Assembly: GCF_000003815.2 (NCBI RefSeq)
Contig: NC_049993.1
Span: forward strand, 8,307,762 to 8,371,761
Length of the DNA stretch: 64,000 bases
Direction of reading: 5' to 3'
Source of the DNA: Branchiostoma floridae
Lineage: Eukaryota; Chordata; Leptocardii; Amphioxiformes; Branchiostomatidae
Part shown: positions 1 to 26,300 of the stretch, in pieces
How positions within the stretch are numbered: position 1 is the stretch's first letter
How the letters are laid out: the number at the start of each line of letters is the position of its first letter
Translations under genes and position numbers: made by a program
Notes under the pieces: generated by a model
The model's input: only the letters and a program-made list of their open reading frames with translations
What the model was told of the DNA's origin: nothing
Database searches by the model: none

Positions 1-4063
<4,063 letters not shown>

Positions 4064-5300
4064 GATTTGAGAGAGGATATGGATTGATGAGGTCATGCTG
4101 TGGTCAACAGATGCATTTTGAGATATATATTGATAGATAATCAAGCACTTGCATATTTAGAACGGTGATATGAAGAGTCTTGTACACGTATAAAAATATC
4201 TAAACATATTGCAATCTTTCCTGTACTTCAAACTGCATATGTGAAATATAGGTATGTCTTTGTTGAATTGACGACTTTGATGAGACTTAATTTTGATTCA
4301 TTAGATATCTATACAGATATATGTATATTCTAAGTGTATCTTTGTAGGATTTTGTAGGTTTCCAAAAAAAAACAACATTGGACTAGCATTTCCTGAACTC
4401 CAATTTGTTACGATAGCTGATGAAGCCTGTCGTTGATGATTTGCCACATGACATGAAAATGGTAAACTTCTTCATCCACAATGTAGACGTGGCACATGTG
4501 TACATGTATTTGATATATATTTGCGTTTCTTATGTCATTTTTGTGTTAGGTTAAAAGTATTATCCAATCTTCAAATTTTGTATCAGATCGATTGGCTTTT
4601 ACTGCTCGTAAAGCAGGTAGGTTGGACCATTAGATATTAGTGTTCCTTAGCTATAGCGTAGTAAAATAAAATGACACATTCTCGCAAGCATATGCTGCAT
4701 GTTTATCCAACGTCGGCTTTGGCAGGACTGGCGTCATATGAGGTAACGTTAACTGATTAGGGTAGTTTGCACACAAGCACTTATAAATGCACTTGATTTG
4801 TTCAGTCAGAATGCGACTAAGGCCACACCGATATAAAGTCTCAGATTCGCCCGCCTCATTTTGTCCTCTATTTGAAATCACACGTACCAAGTAGAGATTT
4901 TGTCAACTCTCTATATATAATATGCTCGTATTTTTGTTTCATGTATTCTAGCCAGTAAAGATATAATGTTCATCGTTTGGAATGTACATGTGGTACATGT
5001 GTACGTTGGCTTTGGGGCAGGCTCCTACTGTGTAATGTTAGCATTTGGGTATAAGAGCCCTTTTGTTCCTTTTTATACTGCCCGCCCGCTCCATATTTAT
5101 GTAGCCGTGGAGCTTATGGACTTTGTTTAGGTCAAGGGGTGGTTTGTGTTAATGTTTGACAAAGTTCGCGTTATTATGTGTCGCTGCGCACGCGCCCTAC
5201 CAGTATCCCGACGTTAGCGGAGCAGAACAACAAAACTTTTTGTACTCAACCGGGCGTCTTTCTGCGTAGAATTCGTATAATGTGAGCTCCTGAAGCCACC
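4064..5300. other. Intergenic A to B
   Basis: 3' flank of gene A followed by the 5' flank of gene B. No convincing ORF, RNA or repeat seen. It should hold the promoter of gene B, but I could not pick a TATA box or start site with confidence. Confidence 0.6.
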
Positions 5301-13928
<8,628 letters not shown>

Positions 13929-14665
13929 GATCTAGGAACGGATGAAACCTCATTTCCTTCTGAAGTGGGCAAAAATATAATAATTCCATGCTGGTAAATG
14001 ATGGGACTTTCGTACTTGTGGCATTACAAAGCCGAGTAAAGGTGAACATTGTTAGATATGAATCATACAAATCAACCATACCTGTGTGTCAATACCACAA
14101 TGTCAATGTTATTTCAGAGGGGTAAGTGTTGCTTACCAAATCAATAGCACATTAACGCAAGACAGGTGTTCAAGTTTTATTATACAAAAACAACAACAGC
14201 CAAATCAACTAGTCATTATTTTACTGCACTGTACGTCAAATATTTATGTAACATAGATAACAGATCAGGATTTCACGGTTGGGCTTCGATGTAAAATTTA
14301 GTTCTCTTTTAACATTAAGAGCAATCTTTACTTTCTAATACTTTCAAAGTATTTGCTGAAAATTATTTCACAGAGTATGCAATTATTGATATGCTCTGAT
14401 GTAGGTGTAATATAGAAGTACATACTTAATCGCATTATCTTAACACGAAGATGTGAACGGAAGAATAAGGTCATTCAACTTTCGGTTAGGTATAACACTT
14501 GACAGTCACATGTTAAAGCTGTCCAGTGATAAACAAGATGCGGTAAAAATCACCGTGACTTATAGAGAGATGCATAGGGTCTGGTCATAAATTCTGTGAC
14601 CAATCGCTGTGACACCTAAGTGACACCTGAAGGCACTGAAGATGCTCTAAGAATGTACTATATAG
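13929..14665. other. Gene B 3' flank
   Basis: AT-rich, non-coding sequence after the stop of gene B. Nothing recognised before the foldback element begins at the TTAA at 14666. Confidence 0.5.
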
Positions 14666-16293
14666 TTAAGAGTCATTGCACGAGAAAACCAGGCAATACC
14701 AGGCAGAGGCCGGAAGATGGGGGTCGGCCAAATCGACTCAAACTTTTTATGTGTGATAGGTATGTGGAACTATGAACAGCCATATACTTAAAACCCTCCA
14801 GCTATTTTTCGTTATGGCGTTCTGGGACCCCCCTCAGGGACCCTCCAGAATCCAACAATTTATGCCTGAAAATTACTGACATTTCGATGGCTATTCTGAA
14901 AAATCTAATTAAGGTACGAACAAAAGTTTTGCATTTTCATATAGCATGGGTTCAAAAGTGATACAGACCAGAAGTTGAAGATAATGCATTAAAGTTAAGA
15001 GGGTATGCCAGGGGGTTACCTGAACCATTGAAAGCAGAATTTTTGTCACTGTAAATTTTAGTCATTTCTAAGGCGCAATAAAATCTATACCCAGCGGGTC
15101 TGGTGGATGGTTTTAATGTTGATAGAGAGAGGAACATCTACTCATTCAAAAACAATCGTCGTCTAATTGGGCCATACATAACGCGAGCCGTGAGAGGGGG
15201 GTCTATATGGGGATTTTTCGGGTTTTGGTCTTTAGTAAATCGGGTGATTTTATTACTCTATGGGGCGTAAGTCATGGCGAATGTTTGCGAAGTTGTTTGT
15301 GAACCATGCATAACTGTCAAAATATCATGATTGATAGGCAATATTAATTTGGGCTCCATATGGGGGATTTGGGGATACTATAAAATTAACTTTGCTGATT
15401 TTATACATTTTTACTGTTACTTTTTAATATTATCAAACTGGTATCTGTTCCTAAATTACTTTGTACCTACCAGCTATGTCGTGCATAATGAGAAGGCTCT
15501 ACATGGGGGTTACCAGGACTCCACAAATGTGATACCATTTAATAGAAAGGGCACATGGAGGCGGATCTACTTCATACATATTGTCTTATTATTGAGAATC
15601 ATAGAATAAGACCAGAACAAAGGTCAAGATTAATGCTTTTGGGGGTGGATACATGTACATTATACTTTTTTTTCATCAATATGAGTGCACTATAGGTACT
15701 GCTATAGACAAAAAGCATTACATCAATGGTTTGTTAATATGCCTGACTATCCATTCACCACTATAAGGTCATGCTGATTTGTGGAACTGATATGAGTATA
15801 CAAATACAGAAATGGCCGGAAAAAGTAGCCTTTATCATGTCAATATTCAATAATGCTATTCAAATGATGACTACATGTACATTGTACTTTGTTATCAACT
15901 ACGGTATACTATAGCGCACAGTTTAGGTTACAAAGTGCTGTACATCAATTGCTATTCATTCATTACCATAAGGACAAACCAAAAACAAAATCTATGACGA
16001 ACCCTTTACATATAGAACCCCTTTAGTATCAAGTAAACTGCCGAGACGCAAATTCAAAAGACAGTTCACTTTTGTTTAAGTGGTGATATAGCACTTTTGT
16101 CAAAATGACGCTACGAAAGAATAGATTAAAGTAACAAATTACAATATTACAGCCAAGCAGGTTACAATATTGTACAAGCCTTTCAGTAGCACAGAGCCAG
16201 TATGACAGCACACAATTTGTGGTCACTAACATGGAGTCAATTAACTTAGATGGATAGAAGAGGAAGGCGAGTGGCAGGCACTGCAACACACTA

Positions 16294-16753
16294 CAGTCAA
16301 ACATGTCTATAGCGGCCCCTCGAGGGACTGGAGAAATATGGACACTACAGACAGTTGGCCACTATAGAGAAAATGTTGATCAATTGACCATGAGCAAGCT
16401 ACAAATGATCTTTCTCACCAAGTAACATTGTCTCGATCGGTAAAATCACCGACTCACCGACAAAGACTTGCACTTTAATGCTCAAGGCATGCATACCTTC
16501 TGCTACCGCCAAAATGACCCTGTCAGGAACTCCAAATCCTCGCAAACTACAATTTCAAACTCGGTGCAGGGTGACATAAGGCTGCAGTATGGTTGCAATA
16601 GGCAATGTTTCTGTATCAACGGGACCGGAAATCGTGTGGCCGTGGCCGCGTTGGACAGGTGGACGCTAAGCCTATTTCTTAATCATTACGAATCCAAGGG
16701 ACCGACAAAAAGTGGTCACTATGGCCAGGTGGCCGCTAATACAGGTTTGACTG
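16294..16753. mobile_element. Tigger/pogo-type MITE (TA target site)
   Basis: Starts CAGTCAAACATGTCTATAG and ends with the inverse of CAGTCAAACCTGTATTAGCG, flanked by TA on both sides, as expected for the Tc1/mariner-Tigger group. 460 bp and no transposase; a short ORF on it is shared with the second copy at 54209-55076 in the reverse sense. It lies inside the foldback element. Confidence 0.8.
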
Positions 16754-16903
16754 TATATACTAGCATTGACTACATTCATCTTGTCATGTATTAAGACGTA
16801 AACTTGACTGCACTGGCAATGTCCAACGGCCTTGAATCATTAAAGATAAAGTGACTAAAACTCAGACCATTTGGATCTGCCCGTTATAGGCTACATGACA
16901 CTT

Positions 16904-17300
16904 CAGGGCTCGAAATACTTTTTTCTGCATACCTGCACTAGTGCAGGTAACATTGAAATTACCTGCACCAGACAGATTTGACCTGCGCCATCTCTGAATT
17001 CAGGAAGTACCAAAATTGTTCAGGAACCATTGATATTTTTTTTCTTTTATACACTCTATATTATAGGTGGTAACAGTCAATGCAGCTAATAACAATCCAT
17101 ATACACCTGCACCATAAGGCATTCACGTATAAAACCCAGTACATGGCCCAGTGNNNNNNNNNNNNNNNNNNNNNNNNNNNNNNNNNNNNNNNNNNNNNNN
17201 NNNNNNNNNNNNNNNNNNNNNNNNNNNNNNNNNNNNNNNNNNNNNNNNNNNNNATTTTACCTGCACTAACCTGCATATGCAGGTGGTATTTCGAGCCCTG
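16904..17300. mobile_element. hAT-like MITE with 15-bp terminal repeats, containing gap
   Basis: Begins CAGGGCTCGAAATAC and ends with the exact inverse, with subterminal ACCTGCAC/GTGCAGGT motifs. The CAGGG end is typical of hAT elements; I saw no clean 8-bp target duplication, so the family call is tentative. Its interior is interrupted by 100 N. Confidence 0.6.
17154..17253. other. Assembly gap (100 N)
   Basis: A run of exactly 100 N, probably a placeholder of unknown true size, within a repeat inside the foldback element. Confidence 0.99.
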
Positions 17301-17440
17301 TACTTCGTTTCATACAGGTATTGGAAACTATCCAAGGCACATGCTCATACATGTGCAGATTGCTTTTTCACCAAAAAATGTAAAAAGAAAGTGCTTTCAA
17401 GAGATTTTGTACCCAATTGCAATATGTCTAGTATTAGGTC

Positions 17441-17652
17441 CGACCAGGGTCTGTTAGCAATTACAGCTAAATGTTTAATCAGATTTTTTAAATCTTATGT
17501 TGTTCTTTGTAGATGGTTCGTCAAAGACTTTGTTTTTGGTGCAGGGTGACTAGGCGACCAGGGTCTGTTAGCAATTACAGCTAAATGTTTAATCAGATTT
17601 TTTAAATCTCATGTTGTTCTTTGTAGATGATTCATCAAAGACTTTGTTTTTG
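17441..17652 (+). repeat. Two-copy tandem repeat, ~114-bp period
   Basis: The block starting CGACCAGGGTCTGTTAGCAA (17441-17537) recurs at 17555-17652 with a few mismatches. It is in the centre of the foldback element and non-coding. Confidence 0.9.
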
Positions 17653-19235
17653 GCTTGTGGTGTGCACATCAATTATAAGCTTTTTTTATTGTCAGAAAAA
17701 ACATTAAGATTCAAACCATACTGTAATTCGTACAAAACAGCTACAAAATGAGCAAATATATGCCGTAGATTGCAAACACATCGGCAAACGTAAATGTGAC
17801 TAATTACTTGGATTGCCAACATCAATTCCAAGGTCAAACGAGAAGATGTGAAAGAACGAAAATCAAGAATCTGTTGTTTGGTATATCATACTCTGTCATT
17901 TCTTCAGCTTTCCTGACCACACCACCTCACCATAATGGATGCAAATTTTTTCGGCCATTTTTTTATTAGCCAAGTTACATCAGTTCCCTAATCAGCATGA
18001 CCTTATATTGGTGAATGGATAGTCAGGCATATTAACAATCCATTGATGTAATGCTGTTTGTCTATAGCAGTACCTATAGTGCAGCCGTATTGATGAAAAA
18101 AAGTATAATGTACACGTATCCATCCCCAAAAGCATTAATCTTGACCTTTGTTCTGGTCTTGTTCAATGTTTTTTTTTAATATGCATGAAGTATATCTGCA
18201 TCCATGTGCCCTTTCTATGAAACACACACATTTGTGGAGTCCTGGTAACCCCCATGTAGAGCCTTCTCATTATGCACAACATAGCTGGTATGAACAAGTA
18301 ATTTAGGAACAGATACCAGTTTGATAATATTAAAAAGTAACAGTAAAAATGTATAAAATCAGCAAAGTTAATTTTATAGTATCCCCAAATCCCCCATATG
18401 GAGCCCAAATTAATATTGCCTATCAATCATGATATTTTGACAGTTATGCATGGTTCACAAACAACTTCGCAAACATTCGCCATGACTTACGCCCCATAGA
18501 GTAATATAATCACCCGATTTACTAAAGACCAAAACCCGAAAAATCCCCATATAGACCCCCCTCTCACGGCTCGCGTTATGTATGGCCCAATTAGACGACG
18601 ATTGTTTTTGAATGAGTAGATGTTCCTCTCTCTATCAACATTAAAACCATCCACCAGACCCGCTGGGTATAGATTTTATTGCGCCTTAGAAATGACTAAA
18701 ATTTACAGTGACAAAAATTCTGCTTTCAATGGTTCAGGTAACCCCCTGGCATACCCTCTTAACTTTAATGCATTATCTTCAACTTCTGGTCTGTATCACT
18801 TTAGAACCCATGCTATATGAAAATGCAAAACTTTTGTTCGTACCTTAATTAGATTTTTCAGAATAGCCATCGAAATGTCAGTAATTTTCAGGCATAAATT
18901 GTTGGATTCTGGAGGGTCCCTGAGGGGGGTCCCAGAACGCCATAACGAAAAATAGCTGGAGGGTTTTAAGTATATGACTGTTCATAGTTCCACATACCTA
19001 TCACACATAAAAAGTTTGAGTCGATTTGGCCGACCCCCATCTTCCGGCCTCTGCCTGGTTTTCTCGTGCAATGACTCTTAAGTTATTAACAGCATAACTC
19101 CTAAAGATCAGTACCCGAGTTGTCGTTAGATATAAAACTTGGTTTAATAGTCGATTCATTGCTGCGTCAAAGGCGAGTTAGATCCCGGGTCTCCGGAATA
19201 ATACTCCAATAAAACACAACATCGAGCGTTCTTAA

Positions 19236-20207
19236 CCCTCAAGCACCCGACCTTTTTTTGCGACTAAAATGACCGAGTGGGGTCCAAACGGACCCCAAAA
19301 TGTTTTGTTCATAAAATCTCAGTTTCAATTCCTATCGGTGATCATTGTACATACATTTCTTCATCAATGTAAGAGGAATATTTTGACATGTTAAGGTGTT
19401 GCTAATTCCACATCATTATCATAATTTATGCAAAAGATCAGAAGGACCATGTTTTGCACTAAAGCTATTCTGACCTGAGAGGGGAATTCTGAGGCCCTCA
19501 GCAAACTTTTTGTCGCATAACTCATGAACGGCTAGTGCTAAAGCTACGAAACTTGTTAGTATATCACAAAATATTGTTAGCAAAATTTTTTTGTCAATTT
19601 AGTAAATTTATCGTTATTTGCGGTTGCCATGGCAACGGAATTCTGACAGGCATATTTTTGCAAAAATTTGCCAATTTCAATTTTAACAAGTTTTTCTTGG
19701 TAAACCATGCTTGTTTTCTTACAACAATGAAAATTTGTGAAATTTAATGCTATTTTCATGATTCAAAATTTATAATTAATGCTAATTTGATGACGTCATT
19801 CGTCAAAATCTAAGATGGCCGCCCTTATTAGCTAAATGACGTCATAATGTCGTCATATTATATGGTGATGACACAGAAGTTTTTATGGGGATTTAGTTTT
19901 ACATGTTTATTATCCTCTGAAAGTTTGGTGGTGATACGATAAGTAGTTAGGGAGTTAGACTCAAAAATTTGTTTCAGAAGCTTCACATTTTTGCTGGGGT
20001 CCGTTTGGACCCCAGACGGGCTGATCACGGACTTTCTTTATAGCTTCCACAGTATTGTACCAATCTTCATAAAAACTTAGGGGAAGGTATAGAAGGTATT
20101 GGCTGACAAAGTCACGGAAGGAATTTTTCTTCCGATCAAAAATGTTCAGATGGTACTTCAAAATTTACGCCTGGGGTCCAAATGGACCCCACTCGGGTGT
20201 TTGAGGG
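19236..20207. mobile_element. piggyBac-like MITE (TTAA target site)
   Basis: 972 bp, flanked by TTAA at 19232-19235 and 20208-20211, with inverted ends CCCTCAAGCACCCGA / CCCTCAAACACCCGA and further inverted blocks around GTGGGGTCC. TTAA duplication plus a CCCT-type terminus is the piggyBac signature. No transposase reading frame; short ORFs inside are incidental. Confidence 0.85.
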
Positions 20208-20348
20208 TTAATCTCCGACTGATCTTTGTACGCTAATACCATACGTAGCCTGACGACCAGTACCAGGTCGTTACAATTTTCTTTGAAGAACTCAGAACTT
20301 TGGTGCCTGTTGGAATTCGTCGAAAGAAATCAGAACGTTTAAAGGAAA

Positions 20349-23300
20349 TTATGGAGGACAAATAAAAGAACATAGATATTCAAGTTCCTGTATTATGATG
20401 TCACTGGTGGGGTGAATGCGGTCCGCTTGCCATTGCTGTGCAGTTGTCATTTCCCAGGCATCTATCAGCACAACGTTCATTCCCTCAAACATCTCTCTCA
20501 TCAACAAATCCAACTGATGTGCCAGCCAGTCTCCGGCAATAAGCTCATTGCCCATGCGCGTGTTGGCGGACTTGATGACCACGAGTGTCTCAGGATTCCT
20601 CTGATGCAGCCGTTGAATCGCAGCTCGGATGGCCTCCATCCTCTCTCTGTAGATGTCTACAGCGTACGATGTGAAGTGGGCCCAGACGGAGATACCCACC
20701 ACGTCATTTGGGCCTCCTCCGATCTCATCGATGACGTTGGCAACGTACTGTAGGTGGAAGGTCCGGGTCCATGCGCAACGAAGAGGTGGTCCATGAGAAC
20801 GATATGTTACGGTGATATTGTTGACTTCGTCACGAGCAAGCAGAGGTCCGGTTTGTTGGATGGCGTCTGGAAGGGTACTGTCGGTAAGGTTTAGTATCTT
20901 TACAAAGTGCTCGTACCACTGCCGTATGGTGGAGTCTCCCATGAAATGCAGTGTCTTCCCCCTCAGACATTTCCTCCATTCTGATTGACTGAAAAATTGT
21001 CTATTCTGACAGACTAGTGACTTCCAGACGCCTTTTATGTAAAATCCGGAGATCTCTGGGATCGGAAGTCCCGGAATGCACCGCGTGCGACTGGCCAAAT
21101 GGTCCAACCCTGTTTGCAGGAAATTGTACATAGGGTCATTCGGATTCAGTGCTATGAAATTCTCTTTGTGCAACTATGCTGATTTTCTTTTAATCTACTC
21201 TTCGACTACAGCAGTTCATCCACCCGCCCTTAGCTGACGACATCGGTCGTAGAGTTTCAATTAGGTATAGCTTACTCTAAACCTCAAGGTTAATCTATGA
21301 TAGAATATAAAATGACGTTTTTGTAATAGCTCACTCAAGATAAAGTTTTGGTCTTACCTCTCTCGACTTTAATTTTGGATGGGGATCCAGATATGTACTT
21401 CTTCAGTCCATTCAACCCACTGTAACAGAAGTTCACCGTGATATATAATGCCGAAGAAATCAAGGCGGTGAACACATTGTTGAAACTAAAATGTGAAATG
21501 TAAAAAGAGCGTATATTCTTCCACATTCATTGACTATTGCCTCCCTACTTTTGATTTTGTCGTGGCAAAATTTGCAAACGACAGTTTGACTAACTTGGGC
21601 CTCGACACTGGTCCCTTTTATCAAATTGAAACCAAAAGGAAACAAGCTTTAGTTGAGAAAAGCTCTTGGAGACAATATGTCGTCCACACAATTAAACTGA
21701 AAAATTGTATAAGCATACTTACCTTCCAAACAGTTTTTCCTCTCCGTCCTTTAGCAGATGGACTCTGGCACTAAGCCTGCCGTGGTACCCGGATGTGTTG
21801 CAGGAAATGTTGGCAGCTTTCTCACAGTACCACATGGCTCCTGCATGCGGGTCGGAGTAGTTACAAACCGGGGCGGTGTTGTTGAAGACGACCGGGTCTA
21901 CGTTACACTTGGTGTCGATTTTAGCGTTACCGATAAGGTATCGCTTCACAAACATAATCTTGTCGACTGGGTGTTCTCTAACAGTTCTTTCTATGACGTC
22001 TATAGCCTGACGTGGGTGGACCAGTTTGACCACTATGTTCACCTGTCCCTCCCACAACAGCCGGAAGGTTGCCGTGTACGTGCCGTTCTGGTGGTCCGTG
22101 ATGATTCCAACTGCACCGGACCTGGTCTGTCGATTAAAGATGGCGGCCCGAAAATAATCACCAATATTTGTGGTTACGTTCCCTTGTTTGTTTTTGGCCG
22201 AGATAACAACGCGTAACCTGTCTCCGACCTTGAAGAATTTACTGGAGTGAGATTGCAAGGAAAACGTCAGTTGTTTGATATAGATCTTCGCATACGGTTG
22301 GATCCTGAATGAATGAAATTCAGTATGTGGTTCCACGATCTTTCCTATAAGTAAAGGAAGATAAAATAATTATCTTCACCTATACNNNNNNNNNNNNNNN
22401 NNNNNNNNNNNNNNNNNNNNNNNNNNNNNNNNNNNNNNNNNNNNNNNNNNNNNNNNNNNNNNNNNNNNNNNNNNNNNNNNNNNNNCTGCAATCTGTCCTA
22501 TGGCGATTGATGAGCAGCGCGTGACGCTTGTCCGTGTAAACAGCCCCCGTGACGCACAGCGGCATTACGTGTCACGTGTTGCCTCCAGGGTTGGGCGTAC
22601 GACAGACATTGGGCAGTTTGCGGCATCACTGAATGTGCCGATGTCGTAGGCAGCCCACTTTCGCTTTGCAGTAGGTCAGGGGTCATATGCGAATGCCTGA
22701 GACCTTTCCCACCCTTAATTCAACCCACGCCACACTCGTCTGGTCACCAGGGTTCACGGCTGTGCGCTGCAGTGTGATGTGTTGTGGTGCGCCATGAGAG
22801 TCGCAGTGGGTTTGTGTGAACCGAAAACTATCCTAGGCTACTGTCCTAGGGGAATCATCATATGTCGCGCAAATTCCCTCCTATGAACCGGCCTTAGTGT
22901 GTATGTTCTACCTTTGGTCTTTTGTATGTTCTACATGTAACGTTAGGTATAATCCATCAAAAGAGTGCTGTATTTAACTAAACATTCAGTAGATCTACAG
23001 ATACATGCCAGGTATCCTGACATTCCTAATAACTCCATCTCTTGTCTAGATTTCATCTGCTTCTAACAGGTATTTTAGGTAATACAAAATCTAACACAAA
23101 AGGAGGATAGTCGTGACACCAAGAAATTTGATATTTTTGTGTAGCCTCTTATTCTTGTCTAGGACTGAACTAATCTTTGAACTCTTTCCATGCAATCACA
23201 AATAACACTCCATTGACACAATACTTTCACAAGGGAAACATATTTTGACAAATGCAATAAAGTGACTTAAAACCATGTTTCTAAATGATCCCTCCAAAAT

Positions 23301-26300
23301 TTAAAGTTCTAAGGCAGTCCCAATAAGTGGCTCACAGTTTCTATTTCGTCATTTCAGTTAGCTTAGAAAGTAATCATAGGGGCGGGAGACAAGAAACACT
23401 CTTGTTTTGTGTTCCTTGGTGATCTTTGATATCTTGTTTAGTACTCCTTAGAAAGGATGAATGCAAAGCAAAAAAGATTTGTACAGAAATGTAAGCTGTC
23501 CATAATGTTACAGCATTGTAAAATAAATGTGAAATACATCATTGCTGCTTTCTTTTCAGAGAATTTGGAGCCCTAAAAGTAAAGATTTTGTTTCCAAGCT
23601 GGTCTACAGGCTAATCTGGCCTCCCATGGAGAAAGAATCATCTTGTCCCTGTTAGTGCTGTCATTAGTAATTGGCCATGAAATTAGGCTAATCTCTTAAG
23701 TACACAATGTTCTCTGGGGGCTGGATCTAGAAACCTGTCCCTGGGGTAACATCATATATTCCAAGCACCACCAACTGGAACTGTCTGTACTACTCCTATG
23801 CCGGTTTTCAAATTCAAGAGAACACAGGCCTATATATACCATAATACCCTCATTGTTTACAATAGATTGGTAGCAGATGTTCAAGGCAGAGCCACGCCCA
23901 GCCATGACATACTGGACATGGTGTATCAGATATCATTGCTATGTATTCAAGATCTAATCTGCAGAATGTTGGTGAAAAAAATTCTGACCAGACAGGTTTC
24001 TCTGACATCCACTACCAGTATACCCCAATTTTGGGTAAAGAGCTGGGCTGCTCAAAACATTACAATCTTTCACCCCAAGATCTGCTTGGAGATCTGTTTT
24101 AGCTTCTGCCTTCCAAAGTCTAAGTTTGTATAGAAGTTGATCATAATAATAATAATAATGATAATCATCTTCTGTATTTTGCCAGCCAGTAGGTACCCCA
24201 AGTATGAGTAACGAGGCTGTTTAACGTGGTCGAGGCACCTCCTCGAGCACGGGACCCCCGTTTTACGTCCCTCCCGGAAGACAATTTCGTGGAAAACTTC
24301 GTGAGGCTACAGCAATCCGGACGTCCTTGGGTGGGGGACTCCCATCCAAGTACTGTCCGGACCGCTCGTTGCTTAACTTCCGAGATCGAGGGATCGGGTG
24401 TACCAACGCGCCACGTGGCCGTAGCTGAAAGGAGTGGATAAAAACAGGACAAAGGCTTCCCACAGATAGAATCCAGTTTCCCAAAACTGTATACTACAAC
24501 TACACTATTATGGGACAACTGTACAAAGGAAATCTTCATTCTCTCCCCTCACCCATTTTCTCCATCATGTGTTTAGAATCCATGCAAGAGTCAACGTTTG
24601 ATTACATCTACTTATCCTTAAAAGTTTTTTTCCAGACTCTGTGAGACTCCATCAATTACAAAATATAGTTAGTGTGTCTGCACATGTCTAAAATGCATTT
24701 GACATCATCAAGTTATTGTGACAAAGTAAAGAAGAAATTCTGTACAAGGTACAGTATTCAGTTTCTTCTGTAAACACAGGGAATAGCCATCCTGGTGTAC
24801 TCTCCAAGCAGAGGTTAGGCTCCGGTTGTTTTTACGTCTTCTTTTAGTCGCTTTTATAGGGCTTTCTATTTTGTATTGTTTCTTGAAGTCCGCCAGCCAA
24901 AGTTAGGTTTTGACAATACAAGATACAATACAAAACAGAAAGCCTGATAAAAAGGACTAAAAAAAATGTAAAAAGAACAACCAGAGCTAAACCTCTGCTT
25001 GGAGAGTAATCCTGATGTTCCCAATTAGGAAACCAGCAGGGAATTATCAGGCCATCCACCAGAGTGGCCAAACCAGGTCAAAGAAAGGTTACCATACAGC
25101 TGGGTGTATTATGTTTCATACACTATGTCCCTCCAAGCCCTATCACTGTATGTTTATCTTTCATAGAATGTATAAAGGATAATTTTTATACATTGTCAAT
25201 ACATGTGAATGCATGTGTGAAAAAAAAAATTCGGATATGTCCCTTTATTCACTCATGCTGGTTTAACCATTACATGTTTTTGCAATGGAAAGTCTGAAAA
25301 CAAATTATGAATGCATAGTTCAACTGGAAGTTTGTTTGTTTGTTCTAGACTGTCACCACTGTTTTCGTATGGACACTCAGACTCTAGTTTGTTGGTAGCA
25401 TTGACGTTTGTTACGGATAGTAGTCTCTTTTTACCTATGTACAATATATGATGATCTTTCAGTAATGACTGGTTACAGAGTAAATAGGGATTTCTAACAA
25501 TGGAAAAGGGGATATAATATATGATGGATTTCCTGATAAGTATTTAGATGTGCAGCCATCTGTCCTCAGCCAATCAGGGGTGAAGATTTTGTTGCTTTGA
25601 AATCCACATAGTATGGTCAGAAGTTAGTTAGAGCACCTCTGTCCCTTGAGGCAGAGGTACTCTAACTAACTTGGCATGCTGTTTCAGCCAACCAGGAGCC
25701 AGACTTTCCCTCCTCTCAAGGGACAGCCGTTCTCTAACCAACGCTATAAATCAGATTATACTCAAGACGCCCACTTCAACATGACATTTCAAGGGAGGGT
25801 CATCTGACCTAGATTAGCAGGAATACAATGAGACCACACAAAATTCATACAGGAATATCTTGTATTCACAACAACAAGCAGCATAGTAAAACTACATGGA
25901 CAGTTGTAACATTCTAACTCATTTTTGAAAGTCTACCGAGATCCAAAAAAAGAGAACTTGATAAATTGATAAACAAAATTGATGAGAAACTACACGTTGA
26001 ACAAAACTTGACAGCCCTTTAAGTCACTTTTTAACTATAAAAGTAAAAACAAAGACACAGTTTGAACACTAACAGTTGATGAACAAAAACCTGTATCGAT
26101 AACTACTCCAACGTATTCCCAAAACTGGTTACCAAACATGGTGAAAGAGGACATGACTTCAGGAGCTCCTTTCCCAGAATGAAATCCTCTATGAGTCTGA
26201 CATAGTACAAAAATCCCACTAAACAAGCCAGAGTTAAACTTGATTGGATAAAATAGTCACATGGTACCCGTCCACCAGGGATTTCTCCAGACAACCTGTC

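Larger units (their letters stand above)
14666..19081. mobile_element. Large foldback element with ~1.1 kb inverted arms
   Basis: The left arm (14666 to about 15825) is repeated in inverse orientation at about 17950-19081, near-identical over roughly 1.1 kb. Both outer ends are TTAA followed by GAGTCATTGCACGAG, and identity stops there, which fits insertion at a TTAA site. Mirror-image ORFs in the two arms are shadows of the repeat; no transposase is visible. The ~2.1 kb centre holds a Tigger-type MITE, a hAT-like MITE with an assembly gap, and a short tandem duplication. Alternatives: two copies of one repeat in opposite orientation, or a segmental inverted duplication. Confidence 0.75.

Noticed and set aside
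16468-16794. ORF with VAVAALDRW..LSLFLNHYESKG, also seen reversed at 54223-54429
   Set aside because: It is the translation of Tigger-type MITE sequence, not a conserved protein gene.
18163-18820. ORFs duplicated in mirror image at 14952-15609
   Set aside because: Shadows of the foldback arms without a recognisable domain.
24310-24430. Possible 5S rRNA gene on the minus strand
   Set aside because: Too many differences from 5S, joined to a SINE core and ATT tail; called as a SINE.
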